A stretch of 57,174 bases of DNA from JBBQLG01 sp964251665 (GCA_964251665.1 CAXUKO010000028.1:1-57174); one strand, 5' to 3'; shown: positions 8,429 through 15,746, counted from the first letter of the stretch. The notes: generated by a model not told the origin, from the letters alone. Numbers and translations: made by a program.

Positions 8429-8597
8429 TATTGTGGGACTACTCTATAAAGAGGAGCATAGTGTGTTGATCATTGCCAAGCAGTTGTCGATCTCCCAAAA
8501 GACTGCTTGTAAGTATCTCAAGTACTTGAGTGGGCTTGCACCAAGTCGGCAAACTCCTACAGGCATTCGTCACGCGATTCAGTGTATTGGCAGATAA
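8421..8597 (+). pseudogene. Transposase HTH remnant (IS21 IstA-like)
   Basis: After an in-frame stop, the plus strand reads GLLYKEEHSVLIIAKQLSIS followed by QKTACKYLKYL, then a short tail that stops within the target duplication of the IS3 element. The pattern (hydrophobic, I-A-K-Q-L-S-I-S, then T-x-x-K-Y-L) is the N-terminal helix-turn-helix of IS21-type IstA transposases and of related resolvase-like HTH domains. Only about 58 codons remain, with no good start and no DDE domain, so it is a relic. The family assignment is a pattern judgement without alignment. It shows the spot was a transposon landing site before the IS3 element arrived. Confidence 0.45.
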
Positions 8598-8667
8598 TTG
8601 TCTCAGCCCCTTAAATAACTGGACAAGAATAGCACATAATGTGCACTTTTAGATTCTTGTTCAAAAC

Positions 8668-8976
8668 ATGGCAAAACGTAGTTTCACCGCCGACCAGAAG
8701 GCGGCTATTCTCCAGGAAGCTGACAAAGAGGGCGTGATCGCCACTTGTCGTAAACACCAAATTTCTTCCTCTCTGTTCTACCAGTGGCGTAACAAACTTA
8801 CCCTAAAAGGGAAAAACGGACTCGAACACGGCCAGGCTGTTCTCACTCAGGAGGTACGTCGCCTACTGGCTGAAAATGCCCGGCTCAAAAAGCTACTGGC
8901 CGAGAAAGAACTCGTGCTGGATCTGAAGGAGGAGCTTTTAAAAAAAGTCCACCAACGCCTGCTGAGTACGCCCTAA
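8668..8976 (+). CDS. IS3-family transposase OrfA
   Basis: This is a 102-residue DNA-binding subunit. A helix-turn-helix domain at about residues 4-50 (SFTADQKAAILQEA, then CRKHQISSSLFYQWRNKL) recognises the element ends. A leucine-zipper coiled coil follows (about 60-95, with VRRLLAENARLKKLLAEKEL). The poly-A slippery site falls in codons 91-93, just before the stop. OrfA alone usually acts as a regulator, and its fusion to OrfB by -1 frameshifting yields the active transposase. The ATG lies 69 bp inside the left end, as expected. The frame is intact. Confidence 0.92.
   Translation: MAKRSFTADQKAAILQEADKEGVIATCRKHQISSSLFYQWRNKLTLKGKNGLEHGQAVLTQEVRRLLAENARLKKLLAEKELVLDLKEELLKKVHQRLLSTP
8940..8947 (+). 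promoter_or_regulatory. Programmed -1 frameshift site (A7G)
   Basis: Seven As (8940-8946) followed by G lie at the OrfA/OrfB overlap, in the phase A-AAA-AAA-G relative to OrfA. A -1 slip moves ribosomes into the OrfB frame, which is open from there to 9926 and has no convincing start codon of its own. The expected product is a fusion of about 419 residues. Confidence 0.85.
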
Positions 8977-9926
8977 CGATTCGTTCCCAGGCGGGTCAGC
9001 TTCGGGTAACGAAGTTACTGGCTTCTTTCCCTTTAGCCCGTAGCAGCTACTACTATCAGCCCCGTTCGGGTCGGCGGGGGCGACCCCAAAGCCGACACAC
9101 TCCGACCCGAACGGGGCTGATAATCACCAACGAGCAAGTGGTTGAGTGGATACGCGAACTGCTCCAACACCCTTTTATATGCTATGGCTATGAGAAGGTT
9201 ACGGATTGGCTGAGGCAGCATAAAAGTTTGATTATCAACAAGAAAAAAGTGTACCGACTTATGAAGCAAGCCCGTTTATTGTTGCCTAAAAAGCTCGCTA
9301 ATCAGTCCGCCCGCTGCTTTGTCGAAATACGAAAGATGCCAGCCCGTCGGCCTAACGAAGCCTTCCAATTCGACATCAAAATGTATTGGGTAAGCGGTGT
9401 CGGTTGGATACCCTGCCTGAGCGTGATCGATATTTTTACCCGGCAACTTAAAGCCCATCTGCTTCAGCGAAGTATTCGCCGGCACGATGTTAAAGCCCTT
9501 TGGCAAGACCTGCTGCAAGGCATTCCCGTTGAGCAACACGCATTAATCTGCGTTCGGAGTGACAATGGGTCGCAGTTTGCGGCTAAAACAGTACGGGCCT
9601 TTTTTGTCGCTGCGGGCATTCACCAAGAGTTCTGTCACGCAGCTACGCCGGAAGAAGATGGTTTTATCGAATCCTTCCATGCGATTGTCGAGCGGGAATT
9701 AGTTCGTCGGCACGAGTGGGAAAGTTTAGTGCAGTTACAGGCATTGATGGTATCCTACGTGTATTTTTACAATCAGGATCGGCTTCACGGTAGTCTGGGT
9801 AACATCAGCCCAAACCATTTTTTCGAGCAATGGGCTGATAATCAGCGGGAGTCTGAAACAGGACTTATCTCACAGGAGACCATAGCAAACGAATTAGCTA
9901 TACCTGTCCAGTTTATAGGGGGTTGA
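8946..9926 (+). CDS. IS3-family transposase OrfB (DDE integrase domain)
   Basis: Read from the frameshift point, the frame encodes about 326 residues. The first part carries the OrfB N-terminal helical region (TKLLASFPLARSSYYYQ, then PFICYGYEKVTDWLR). The rve catalytic core follows, with the DDE residues in FQFDIKMYW, CVRSDNGSQF and EEDGFIESFH. The C-terminus YFYNQDRLHGSLGNISPNHF is typical of the family. The first plausible independent start is a GTG at 9138, which would drop about 64 conserved residues, so synthesis as an OrfAB fusion is much more likely. The TGA stop lies inside the right terminal repeat. An unusual 21-bp hairpin (9054-9074 with 9102-9122) lies within the coding sequence. 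Confidence 0.9.
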   Translation, partial: SPPTPAEYALTIRSQAGQLRVTKLLASFPLARSSYYYQPRSGRRGRPQSRHTPTRTGLIITNEQVVEWIRELLQHPFICYGYEKVTDWLRQHKSLIINKKKVYRLMKQARLLLPKKLANQSARCFVEIRKMPARRPNEAFQFDIKMYWVSGVGWIPCLSVIDIFTRQLKAHLLQRSIRRHDVKALWQDLLQGIPVEQHALICVRSDNGSQFAAKTVRAFFVAAGIHQEFCHAATPEEDGFIESFHAIVERELVRRHEWESLVQLQALMVSYVYFYNQDRLHGSLGNISPNHFFEQWADNQRESETGLISQETIANELAIPVQFIGG

Positions 9927-9935
9927 ACCAATAAT

Positions 9936-10050
9936 CAACCGGGCAGGCTCATCCTGATTTGTGTGCCGCTTAATGGAGGTGTTGGTGCGTTCGCTCAGAT
10001 CCAGTAGACGGGCTGCTCATACCGCATGTAGAGAACGTACCGAATTATAG
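9936..10050 (-). other. Degenerate coding-like trace next to the IS3 element
   Basis: On the minus strand two adjoining frames look protein-like: RYVLYMRYEQPVYWI, then after a one-base shift DLSERTNTSIKRHTNQDEPARL, which continues across the IS3 target site if the element is removed. No family is recognised. It may be the tail of a gene destroyed before or by the IS3 insertion. It could also be chance, since it is only about 40 codons. Confidence 0.25.
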
Positions 10051-10068
10051 CCATTAATAAGGATAAGC

Positions 10069-12258
10069 CTATGGCAGGCCCAGTTGCAGACTGCTATGAG
10101 CATTGATTAACAGCCGCCCATTAGCTCCATAATATACATTCAGAGCACGACCCTGATAACTATCCGGTAAGCTAACAGCGTGATTGATTTGTATTGTATC
10201 TGTGCTGACCGGCACCCGGCCACAAGACCAAACGCCTGGGTCAGTCCAGTTCCCTGCCTTCAGGGTAATCATGAGTACCTTAGCGTTAGTTACCTTGCGG
10301 ATACGGTGATTATTGCCATCCGCAATGTAGAGATTGCCATTTCCATCCACCGCAATACCGAAAGGTGAATTTAACCGGGCGAAGGAGGCCTGCCCACAAT
10401 CTCCATTATCGCAGCCAGTACCATCACCGGCCACCGTGGTAATTACTCCCGACGTGTTCACCTTGCGGATGCGGTGATCAGCCTGATCCGCGATATAAAG
10501 ATTGCCACTACCATCCACTGTTACACCAGTAGGACTATCCAAGTAGGCAAAAGTGGCCTGTCCTCCATCGCTCCCATAGCCACCACCGGCCACTGTGGCG
10601 ATTACTCCTGATGTGTTCACCTTACGGATGCGGTGATTATAATTATCCGCGATAAAGAGATTACCACTAATATCCACTGCTATACCCGTAGGGCTATTCA
10701 AGTAAGCGGAGGTGGCCAGGCCACTATCCCCACTATAGCCCTGATTGCCTGTACCGGCCACCGTGGTAATCATTCCAGACGTGTTTACCTTGCGAATACG
10801 GTGGTTAGACTGATCTGCTATATAGAGATTGCCATCGTCATCTACTGCCACACCAGTGGGGGAATACAAATCAGCTGAGGTAGCCGGACCACCATCTCCG
10901 CCATAACCCTGATTGCCTGTACCAGCCACCGTGGTGATAATCCCCGAAAGGCTCACCTTGCGGATACAGTGGTTATACTGATCTGCGACATAGAGATTGC
11001 CACTCCCATCTACTGCTACACCAGTGGGAGTATTTAACTGAGCGGAGGTGGCCTGCCCTCCATCCCCACTATACCCACCACTTCCATTAGTGCCATTTCC
11101 AACCACGGGATTAATTACCCCGGTGGGGTTCACTTTTCGGATGCGATTGTTAAAATGATCACCGATGTAGAGATTACCACTGCCATCTATCGCCAGGCCG
11201 AAAGGGGAATACAAGTCGGCGGAGGTGGCTGGACCTCCATCCCCACTGTAGCCACCACCGCCGGTACCGGCCATCGTGCTGATTACCCCCGACGTATTCA
11301 CCTTGCGGATGCGGTGATTATAATTATCCGCGATAAAGAGATTACCACTAATATCCACCACTATACTATAAGGAAAATCCAACTGGGCAGAGGTGGCTGG
11401 ACCTCCATCCCCACTATAGCCACCAATGCCCGTACCGGCGATCGTGCTGATCGCCCCCGACATGTCTACTTTGCGAATACGATTGTTCTGTGTATCAGAG
11501 ATGTATAGGTTTCCGATGCCGTCTACCGCCACATTATGAGGGAAATTCAACCGAGCGGAGGTGGCCTGCCCTCCATCCCCACTATAACCCTGATTACCGG
11601 TACCGGCCACTGTAGTGATTACTCCAGCCGTACTCACTTTACGGATGCGGTTATTACTCCGATCGGCGATAAAGAGACTACCACTACCATCCACCGCTAC
11701 ATCCAAAGGGTAGTTCAACACGGCAGAGGTGGCTGGACCTCCGTCACCCCCATAGCCATACGTACCATTTCCGGCCACTGTGGTGATTACCCCCAATGTG
11801 TTTACTTTTCGGATGCGACAATTACCAAAATCAGCGATATATAGGTTCCCACTCCCGTCCACCGCCACACCAAAAGGGGAATATAGACGGGCACAAGTAG
11901 CCTGCCCTCCATCTCCGCTATAGCCAACGGCACCAGTACCAGCTACGGTAGTGATCATTCCCGAAGGGCTCACCTTGCGGATGCGGTGGTTAGCCCGATC
12001 AGCGATGTAAAGGTTGCCACTGCCATCTACCGCCACACCAAAAGGATCACTCAACTGGGCGGAGATGGCAGGCACGTTTTCACTGCCGTTGCCTGCCACT
12101 GTATTAATCACCTGCGCTAATCCAGATGGTGTCAGTCCGGGGAGCAGCAAAAGAGCAGGAAAAATGAGTACAAAGGCTACATGGAACCGCAGAAGTAGTT
12201 GTTTACGCACACGCAAGGGGATAAAGTTGATACGTGAATAATTAACTATAAACAGCAA
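10069..12258 (-). CDS. Secreted NHL-repeat beta-propeller protein
   Basis: This is a 729-residue protein with a long N-terminal export signal (about residues 20-49, hydrophobic core FVLIFPALLLLPGL, ending GLAQ). It contains 11 tandem NHL repeats of mostly 56 residues (consensus VITTVAGTG..GYSGDGG, then PTGVAVDGSGNLYIAD and NHRIRKV). A C-terminal domain of about 60 residues begins with GNWTDPGVWSCGRVP, common at the ends of Cytophagales surface proteins. NHL repeats fold into six-bladed propellers, so 11 repeats would give nearly two. Such proteins are thought to bind ligands or partners at the cell surface. No typical T9SS tail is seen. The repeats are similar at DNA level and likely to recombine. 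The partner is unknown. Confidence 0.88.
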   Translation of the reverse strand: MLFIVNYSRINFIPLRVRKQLLLRFHVAFVLIFPALLLLPGLTPSGLAQVINTVAGNGSENVPAISAQLSDPFGVAVDGSGNLYIADRANHRIRKVSPSGMITTVAGTGAVGYSGDGGQATCARLYSPFGVAVDGSGNLYIADFGNCRIRKVNTLGVITTVAGNGTYGYGGDGGPATSAVLNYPLDVAVDGSGSLFIADRSNNRIRKVSTAGVITTVAGTGNQGYSGDGGQATSARLNFPHNVAVDGIGNLYISDTQNNRIRKVDMSGAISTIAGTGIGGYSGDGGPATSAQLDFPYSIVVDISGNLFIADNYNHRIRKVNTSGVISTMAGTGGGGYSGDGGPATSADLYSPFGLAIDGSGNLYIGDHFNNRIRKVNPTGVINPVVGNGTNGSGGYSGDGGQATSAQLNTPTGVAVDGSGNLYVADQYNHCIRKVSLSGIITTVAGTGNQGYGGDGGPATSADLYSPTGVAVDDDGNLYIADQSNHRIRKVNTSGMITTVAGTGNQGYSGDSGLATSAYLNSPTGIAVDISGNLFIADNYNHRIRKVNTSGVIATVAGGGYGSDGGQATFAYLDSPTGVTVDGSGNLYIADQADHRIRKVNTSGVITTVAGDGTGCDNGDCGQASFARLNSPFGIAVDGNGNLYIADGNNHRIRKVTNAKVLMITLKAGNWTDPGVWSCGRVPVSTDTIQINHAVSLPDSYQGRALNVYYGANGRLLINAHSSLQLGLP
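10280..12115 (-). repeat. Array of 11 tandem ~168-bp repeats inside the NHL gene
   Basis: Each unit encodes one NHL repeat. Units around 10625-10680 and 11310-11360 share a nearly 50-base identical stretch covering the codons for SGNLFIADNYNHRIRKVNTS, which suggests recent duplication or gene conversion between repeats 5 and 9. Repeat lengths vary slightly (repeat 7 is longer, repeat 10 shorter). Confidence 0.85.
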
Positions 12259-12514
12259 ATGTCTTATCCAGACTTTTCAAAGACAATGTTGCTGGAAAAC
12301 ATTGAAGATTTTGTCATGTATGTAATTGACTCGCAGAAAAATATAAACGCTTTGCAACAAGCTGACCACAGAAAAACCGGCATATCGAGTAAGTAGAGAC
12401 TCAGCTTCACTTATTACCAGAGCAGAAATAGTCAATACCGAAAATCTGTAGCTATACATTTACAGCTAAATCTTAGCCGCTCTAACACATATGTGAGGTT
12501 TTCTTCTGTAGCCC
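12259..12514. other. Non-coding stretch upstream of the NHL gene
   Basis: I see no convincing gene here. It should hold the promoter of the minus-strand NHL gene, but no clear TAnnTTTG box could be fixed. A 60-codon minus-strand frame (12277-12459) has no recognisable features and is probably spurious. Confidence 0.4.
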
Positions 12515-12520
12515 AAAAAA

Positions 12521-12555
12521 CAAAAGCCGCTAACATGATCTGTTAGCGGCTTTTG
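12521..12555 (-). terminator. Intrinsic terminator of tRNA-Arg
   Basis: A perfect 15-bp stem (12521-12535 with 12541-12555) around TGATC is followed on the minus strand by six Ts. It lies 8 bp past the tRNA 3' end. Confidence 0.88.
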
Positions 12556-12562
12556 CGTTGGG

Positions 12563-12637
12563 TGGTGCTCCCGAAGGGATTCGAACCCCTATCGTCGGTA
12601 CCGGAAACCGAAATTCTATCCATTGAACTACGGAAGC
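12563..12637 (-). tRNA. tRNA-Arg (anticodon CCG)
   Basis: Read on the minus strand, the sequence folds into a full cloverleaf. The acceptor stem is GCTTCCG/CGGGAGC with one G-U pair, and the D-arm GTTC/GAAT includes one wobble pair. The anticodon stem TCGGT/ACCGA carries the loop TTCCGGT, and the T-loop is TTCGAAT. Anticodon CCG decodes CGG (Arg). The 3'-CCA is encoded (12563-12565). A strong terminator follows directly. Nothing suggests an integrated element using it as an attachment site. Confidence 0.95.
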
Positions 12638-12778
12638 ATGTCTAACGGTTTTTATGCCGTTTCGGGATGCAAAGATAGCAATTTGTTGACGGTTCACGCA
12701 ACCCCTTTTTAGAGTTTTTGTGACAAATCCCGGCCGTTACCAGCAAAAACACCCTATTTCCGAGCCGACAGGCCATAT

Positions 12779-12830
12779 GGCTAAACTTGCCGAAAGACCG
12801 CCCTTATGTGGTCTTTTGGCAAGTTTAGCC
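12779..12830 (-). terminator. Long hairpin after the DUF6623-like gene
   Basis: The 21-nt arms 12779-12799 and 12810-12830 match at 20 positions around a 10-nt loop. It starts 15 bp beyond the stop of the last gene of the three-gene operon. There is no T-run, so it may work as a 3'-end stabiliser or a factor-assisted terminator. Confidence 0.6.
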
Positions 12831-12844
12831 AGTCAGTTGCCCGC

Positions 12845-13291
12845 CTACGGCAGAAAGTCAACGCCAGCCGAACTGATTTCCAGCGTATTGGCGGCATCGG
12901 TCGTGCCCGTAAACGAAACGCCAATCGAGATGCCAACGCCAAACAGTACATCAGGATGCCCCGGCACGGCAAAACGCTGCATATTAAAGGGCGAAGGAGT
13001 CAGGCTCAACCCGTCGTGGGCGGCAATCCGGTTTTCGCCGTCGTACACGTGTACGTTCGTTACCCGTGCCTGGGGTGAGTTACTGCGGAAGCGGACCATC
13101 GCTGAGTCAATTGCCAGTCGGTTGTCGTTAACGATCACCGTTGTGGGAATGGCAAAATGAAACCAGTTGGTCGTGTTGGGTTTGCCAACGACCCGGATAA
13201 AGAACCCGGCCCGCCATTCACTTTTGATATTAGTGGGCACTTCAATCTGCATGGTGTGTCCATGCGCCCACATTGCCTGTGCTAATGCCAT
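12845..13291 (-). CDS. Stand-alone DUF6623-like protein
   Basis: This 148-residue protein of unknown function is closely similar, by eye, over its whole length to the N-terminal half of the metalloprotease two genes upstream. Shared blocks include QAMWxHGH near the N-terminus, WRAGFFIRVVGKPNTTNWFH, VTNVHVYDGENRIA, and the C-terminal GTTDA.NTLE.SSAG.DF. The pattern (N-terminal AMWxHG, central WFH.IPT.VIV, then NVHVYDG) recalls the family I remember as DUF6623. Nothing catalytic is visible and there is no signal peptide. It is the last gene of the operon, 14 bp after the HEAT-like gene. Sharing a domain with the protease suggests an accessory or competing binding partner, perhaps a protector. 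That role is inference. Confidence 0.75.
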   Translation of the reverse strand: MALAQAMWAHGHTMQIEVPTNIKSEWRAGFFIRVVGKPNTTNWFHFAIPTTVIVNDNRLAIDSAMVRFRSNSPQARVTNVHVYDGENRIAAHDGLSLTPSPFNMQRFAVPGHPDVLFGVGISIGVSFTGTTDAANTLEISSAGVDFLP

Positions 13292-13305
13292 GATAAGAGA
13301 AGGGT

Positions 13306-13764
13306 TTAGTTATTGATTCGTTGCAGCGTTGCTGTTGATAAGGTGCGGATGAGTTCCGACGGGCTTTCCTGGCTGATGCGCTCGATTTTCTGCTTAAGCT
13401 GCGGAGAAGCCGACCGCTGCACGGCCTTGATGGCCAGTTTGCTCAGGCTAACGTCAGCGCTGTCGAGCAGTTTATCGGCAATATCATGGCGCATGGCGTC
13501 GGGCAGGTTAACTAAGGCCGAGGCCGAGGCAATCCGAACCAGTGGCCGGGAACTGTCCGACGCCGTTTGCACAATGCGGTGGGCCTGTGGTTTAGCCACC
13601 AGACTGGCCAGATAGACGGCTTTAGACGCCAGCATGGCATCGGGGTCGTTGGCCAGTTGATCCAGTGTGAGCACCAGGGCATCATCAATCTGCGGAGCCA
13701 GTTGTTCGTAATCGGGTTCGTCGCTGCTGAGCTTCAGCCGCAATTCGAGTGGGGTGAGAGCCAT
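13306..13764 (-). CDS. Small HEAT-like repeat protein
   Basis: This 152-residue, all-helical protein has three to four HEAT-like helix pairs. An example is LVRIASASALVNLPDAMRHD, with the A-x-x-A-L-x-x-L spacing typical of these repeats, and ADVSLSKLAIKAVQR follows. There is no signal peptide or catalytic motif. It starts 4 bp after the stop of the metalloprotease gene and ends 14 bp before the DUF6623-like gene, so it is made from the same transcript. HEAT proteins are binding scaffolds, and here it may bind the protease, its inhibitor or a target. The family is assigned from the helical repeat pattern only. Confidence 0.68.
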   Translation of the reverse strand: MALTPLELRLKLSSDEPDYEQLAPQIDDALVLTLDQLANDPDAMLASKAVYLASLVAKPQAHRIVQTASDSSRPLVRIASASALVNLPDAMRHDIADKLLDSADVSLSKLAIKAVQRSASPQLKQKIERISQESPSELIRTLSTATLQRINN

Positions 13765-13768
13765 GAGG

Positions 13769-14722
13769 TTAGGCGTTTACGGTTAACAGACTGTTTCGCA
13801 TGGTGGTGATTTCTGTGTTGACTAAATCCGGTGGCGGGTTGGTGATATTGGCCGTACCGTTGCCCGTCATCAGACGATTGTTATCGTTGACATGATTCAG
13901 CCCGAGTACGTGCCCAATTTCATGCCCCATTGTCCACTGCGTAGCTCCACTCGCTACCACCGCGCCCGGCCGTCCTGCCGGAAAAGCCGCGCAACCGTTG
14001 AAGGGCGGGTTGGTAGCCTGCACAAAATACACCACCACATCATTTGCCCCGACGTTATTGCGGTTAGCAAAGAGCGTCGTCTGCTCGGGTGTACTCTGGC
14101 CCATGAAACAGCCGCCCACATCCACGACATTCAGGTCCGGCAGCGACAATGTCTCGTTGCTGAGGTGCTGCACCCGAATGCCGGTGGGTTCGTACACCTG
14201 CCGCATGGATGCCAGCATGGTGTCGATGGACACCGCCGGACTGGTCAGGACTTTGGTGTGAAGCCGTACGGTTTCAAACAGGTTAAAGTCACCACCGGCC
14301 GAGCTGAATTCGAGCGTGTTCTGGGCATCGGTCGTACCGGAGAAACGCACACCCACCGAAATACCGATACCCCAGAGCACATCCGGCTTACCGGCCACAT
14401 TAAACCGCTCCAGCCCAAAGGCGGTGGGCGAGAGATTCAGTCCGTCGTGGGTGGCAATCCGGTTCTCACCATCGTACACGTGTACGTTTGTTACTGCCGC
14501 CAGCGCCGACCCGGCCCGGAACCGCAGCATGACCGAATCCAGCATCTGCCGTTTGTCATTTACGATCACCTTGGTCGGAATGCCGAAGTGAAACCAGTTG
14601 GTGGTATTGGGCTTGCCTACAACCCGGATAAAAAAACCGGCCCGCCACGTACTCTGGAGCTGATTCGGAACCTCCACGGTCATACCATGCCCGTGAGTCC
14701 ACATTGCCTGTGTAATTGCCAT
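13769..14722 (-). CDS. Metzincin-type metalloprotease with N-terminal DUF6623-like domain
   Basis: This is a 317-residue fusion. Residues 1-145 form a DUF6623-like domain almost duplicated by the stand-alone gene downstream. Residues about 150-317 form a zinc metalloprotease with HEIGHVLGLNH (His267, Glu268, His271, His277), matching HExxHxxGxxH, and a following Met-turn RLMTG. This combination defines metzincins. The frame is open up to 14776, but the start at 14722 (MAITQAMWTHGHG) aligns with MALAQAMWAHGHT of the paralogue, and a -7-like box overlaps the longer frame. No signal peptide is present, which is unusual for a protease of this type; it may act inside the cell or leave by a non-Sec route. 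It is the first gene of a three-gene operon. Confidence 0.85.
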   Translation of the reverse strand: MAITQAMWTHGHGMTVEVPNQLQSTWRAGFFIRVVGKPNTTNWFHFGIPTKVIVNDKRQMLDSVMLRFRAGSALAAVTNVHVYDGENRIATHDGLNLSPTAFGLERFNVAGKPDVLWGIGISVGVRFSGTTDAQNTLEFSSAGGDFNLFETVRLHTKVLTSPAVSIDTMLASMRQVYEPTGIRVQHLSNETLSLPDLNVVDVGGCFMGQSTPEQTTLFANRNNVGANDVVVYFVQATNPPFNGCAAFPAGRPGAVVASGATQWTMGHEIGHVLGLNHVNDNNRLMTGNGTANITNPPPDLVNTEITTMRNSLLTVNA

Positions 14723-14773
14723 ATCTAAAAGCGAGTAAGGGAAGGAATAAATGGATACGCGCATTAACGTCAG

Positions 14774-14781
14774 CAAATGTA
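14774..14781 (-). promoter_or_regulatory. Candidate -7 box of the protease operon
   Basis: TACATTTG on the minus strand matches the Bacteroidota -7 consensus TAnnTTTG and lies about 50 bp upstream of the ATG at 14722. A matching -33 box at ideal spacing is not clear, so this is only a candidate. Confidence 0.4.
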
Positions 14782-14940
14782 GTATCGGGCCAAAGGCAGT
14801 AACAGCGTAATTCGACGGAATAAACGGGGTAGTAATACGGAATTACGCCCGTCCGTATTTGTACGTAAGTATTTGACTTTTAATATGTTATTATTTACAT
14901 AGTAACAAAGTGTGTTGGTCGGTCGGGCTATGCATAAAAA

Positions 14941-14994
14941 CGGCCTGCCCGATTGACTCACAGGGTTTATGCTGTAAATCAACCGGGCAGGCCG
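14941..14994 (-). terminator. Intrinsic terminator of the NUDIX gene
   Basis: A 16-bp stem with one G-T pair (14941-14956 with 14979-14994) is followed on the minus strand by TTTTT. It lies 55 bp after the NUDIX stop codon and also insulates the protease operon downstream. The rest of the 14723-15049 gap holds the operon promoter and no gene that I can see. Confidence 0.82.
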
Positions 14995-15049
14995 GATGGA
15001 TTATACTACTAAAAAAACAGGGAATTTTGGCTGGAACGCCAACCGCCCC

Positions 15050-15739
15050 CTACAGCAATTTCATGGTTTCGTAGTCGCCGATGTATTGCAGGTACAGGAA
15101 GTGAATGAGCAGCCCGTTGATGTTATTGATTAACTTATGAGCTTCGGGAATGGTTGTTACCACCGTGATGATGCGCTCAAACTCCGACTGGTTTCCCATC
15201 TTCTTGTGATGAAACGCCATGATCTCCTCGCGCGACATGGTCTTTTCCACAAAGAAGTAATGCATGGCTTCGTCGCTGGTGCCGGTGCTGGGATACCACA
15301 GCCGGGAATTTAACTTGGTTAACTCACCAGCCTCAATCGTCAGGCCAATCTCTTCGCCCACCTCGCGGGCAGCTACGTCATCAGCGGCATCGCTGGCATC
15401 GACCATACCGGCCGGGTGCTCGTAAGTTTGCGAACCGTCCGAGATACGACGCTGCCGCACCAGTACCACAAATTTCTCGCCCGTAGCCTCGTCGATCAGG
15501 CAAACCAGCACCGAAGCGGCATGGCCTTTCAGAAAAAGAACGGGCGGAATTTTATCACCTTCGGGCGCAACGGCATCCACTTCGAGCAGGGCAAACAGCA
15601 CTTCGCCATTACCCCGCCGACGCACGAACCGCTCCTGCACGCCGTTGATTTTCATGCCGTTAGCAGTCATCTGGCTCTGCCAGAACTGGAATTTATGCGC
15701 GTCTTCGAGTTTTTCGTTCATAAGGTTGTGTATTCGCAT
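15050..15739 (-). CDS. NUDIX hydrolase (ADP-sugar pyrophosphatase-like)
   Basis: This 229-residue cytoplasmic enzyme cleaves nucleoside diphosphates linked to another moiety. The Nudix box reads GMVDAS-D-AADDVAA-REVGEEIGL, so the first Glu of Gx5Ex7REUxEExGU is Asp here while the metal-binding REVGEE is intact. Upstream are VVLVRQRRI and TYEHPAGMVD, which resemble the ADP-ribose/ADP-sugar pyrophosphatase branch. An alternative start is at 15721 (MNEKLEDAH). Hairpin terminators lie on both sides, so the gene is probably transcribed alone. The exact substrate cannot be read from the sequence. Confidence 0.87.
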   Translation of the reverse strand: MRIHNLMNEKLEDAHKFQFWQSQMTANGMKINGVQERFVRRRGNGEVLFALLEVDAVAPEGDKIPPVLFLKGHAASVLVCLIDEATGEKFVVLVRQRRISDGSQTYEHPAGMVDASDAADDVAAREVGEEIGLTIEAGELTKLNSRLWYPSTGTSDEAMHYFFVEKTMSREEIMAFHHKKMGNQSEFERIITVVTTIPEAHKLINNINGLLIHFLYLQYIGDYETMKLL

Positions 15740-15746
15740 TAATTAT

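Larger units (their letters stand above)
8599..9930 (+). mobile_element. Complete IS3-family insertion sequence
   Basis: The element is 1332 bp with 5'-TG and CA-3' termini. The left end (8599-8627) and the right end (9903-9930, reversed) are imperfect inverted repeats sharing TCAGCCCC/TCAACCCC and AACTGGACA. Both are flanked by ATAAT (8594-8598 and 9931-9935), a 5-bp target duplication. The element encodes OrfA and OrfB in two overlapping frames joined by an A7G slippery site. All parts of a working IS3 element appear present: intact ends, an intact DDE triad and an intact duplication. This suggests recent insertion and probable mobility. Confidence 0.92.

Noticed and set aside
10280..12115. 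CRISPR array
   Set aside because: The periodic repeats are about 168 bp, in frame and protein coding (NHL), with no spacers or cas genes.
12277..12459. 60-codon minus-strand frame upstream of the NHL gene
   Set aside because: No recognisable domain, no conserved start and no supporting neighbour; it lies in a promoter-like stretch.
12563..12637. tRNA-Arg as an integration site for a genomic island
   Set aside because: No integrase, no direct repeat of the tRNA 3' end and no island nearby.
13892..14728. 278-codon plus-strand frame opposite the metzincin gene
   Set aside because: The opposite strand has the HExxH motif, a Met-turn and a paralogous domain; this frame has no recognisable features.
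14723..14776. Extended N-terminus of the metzincin
   Set aside because: It overlaps a -7-like box and is absent from the paralogue alignment.
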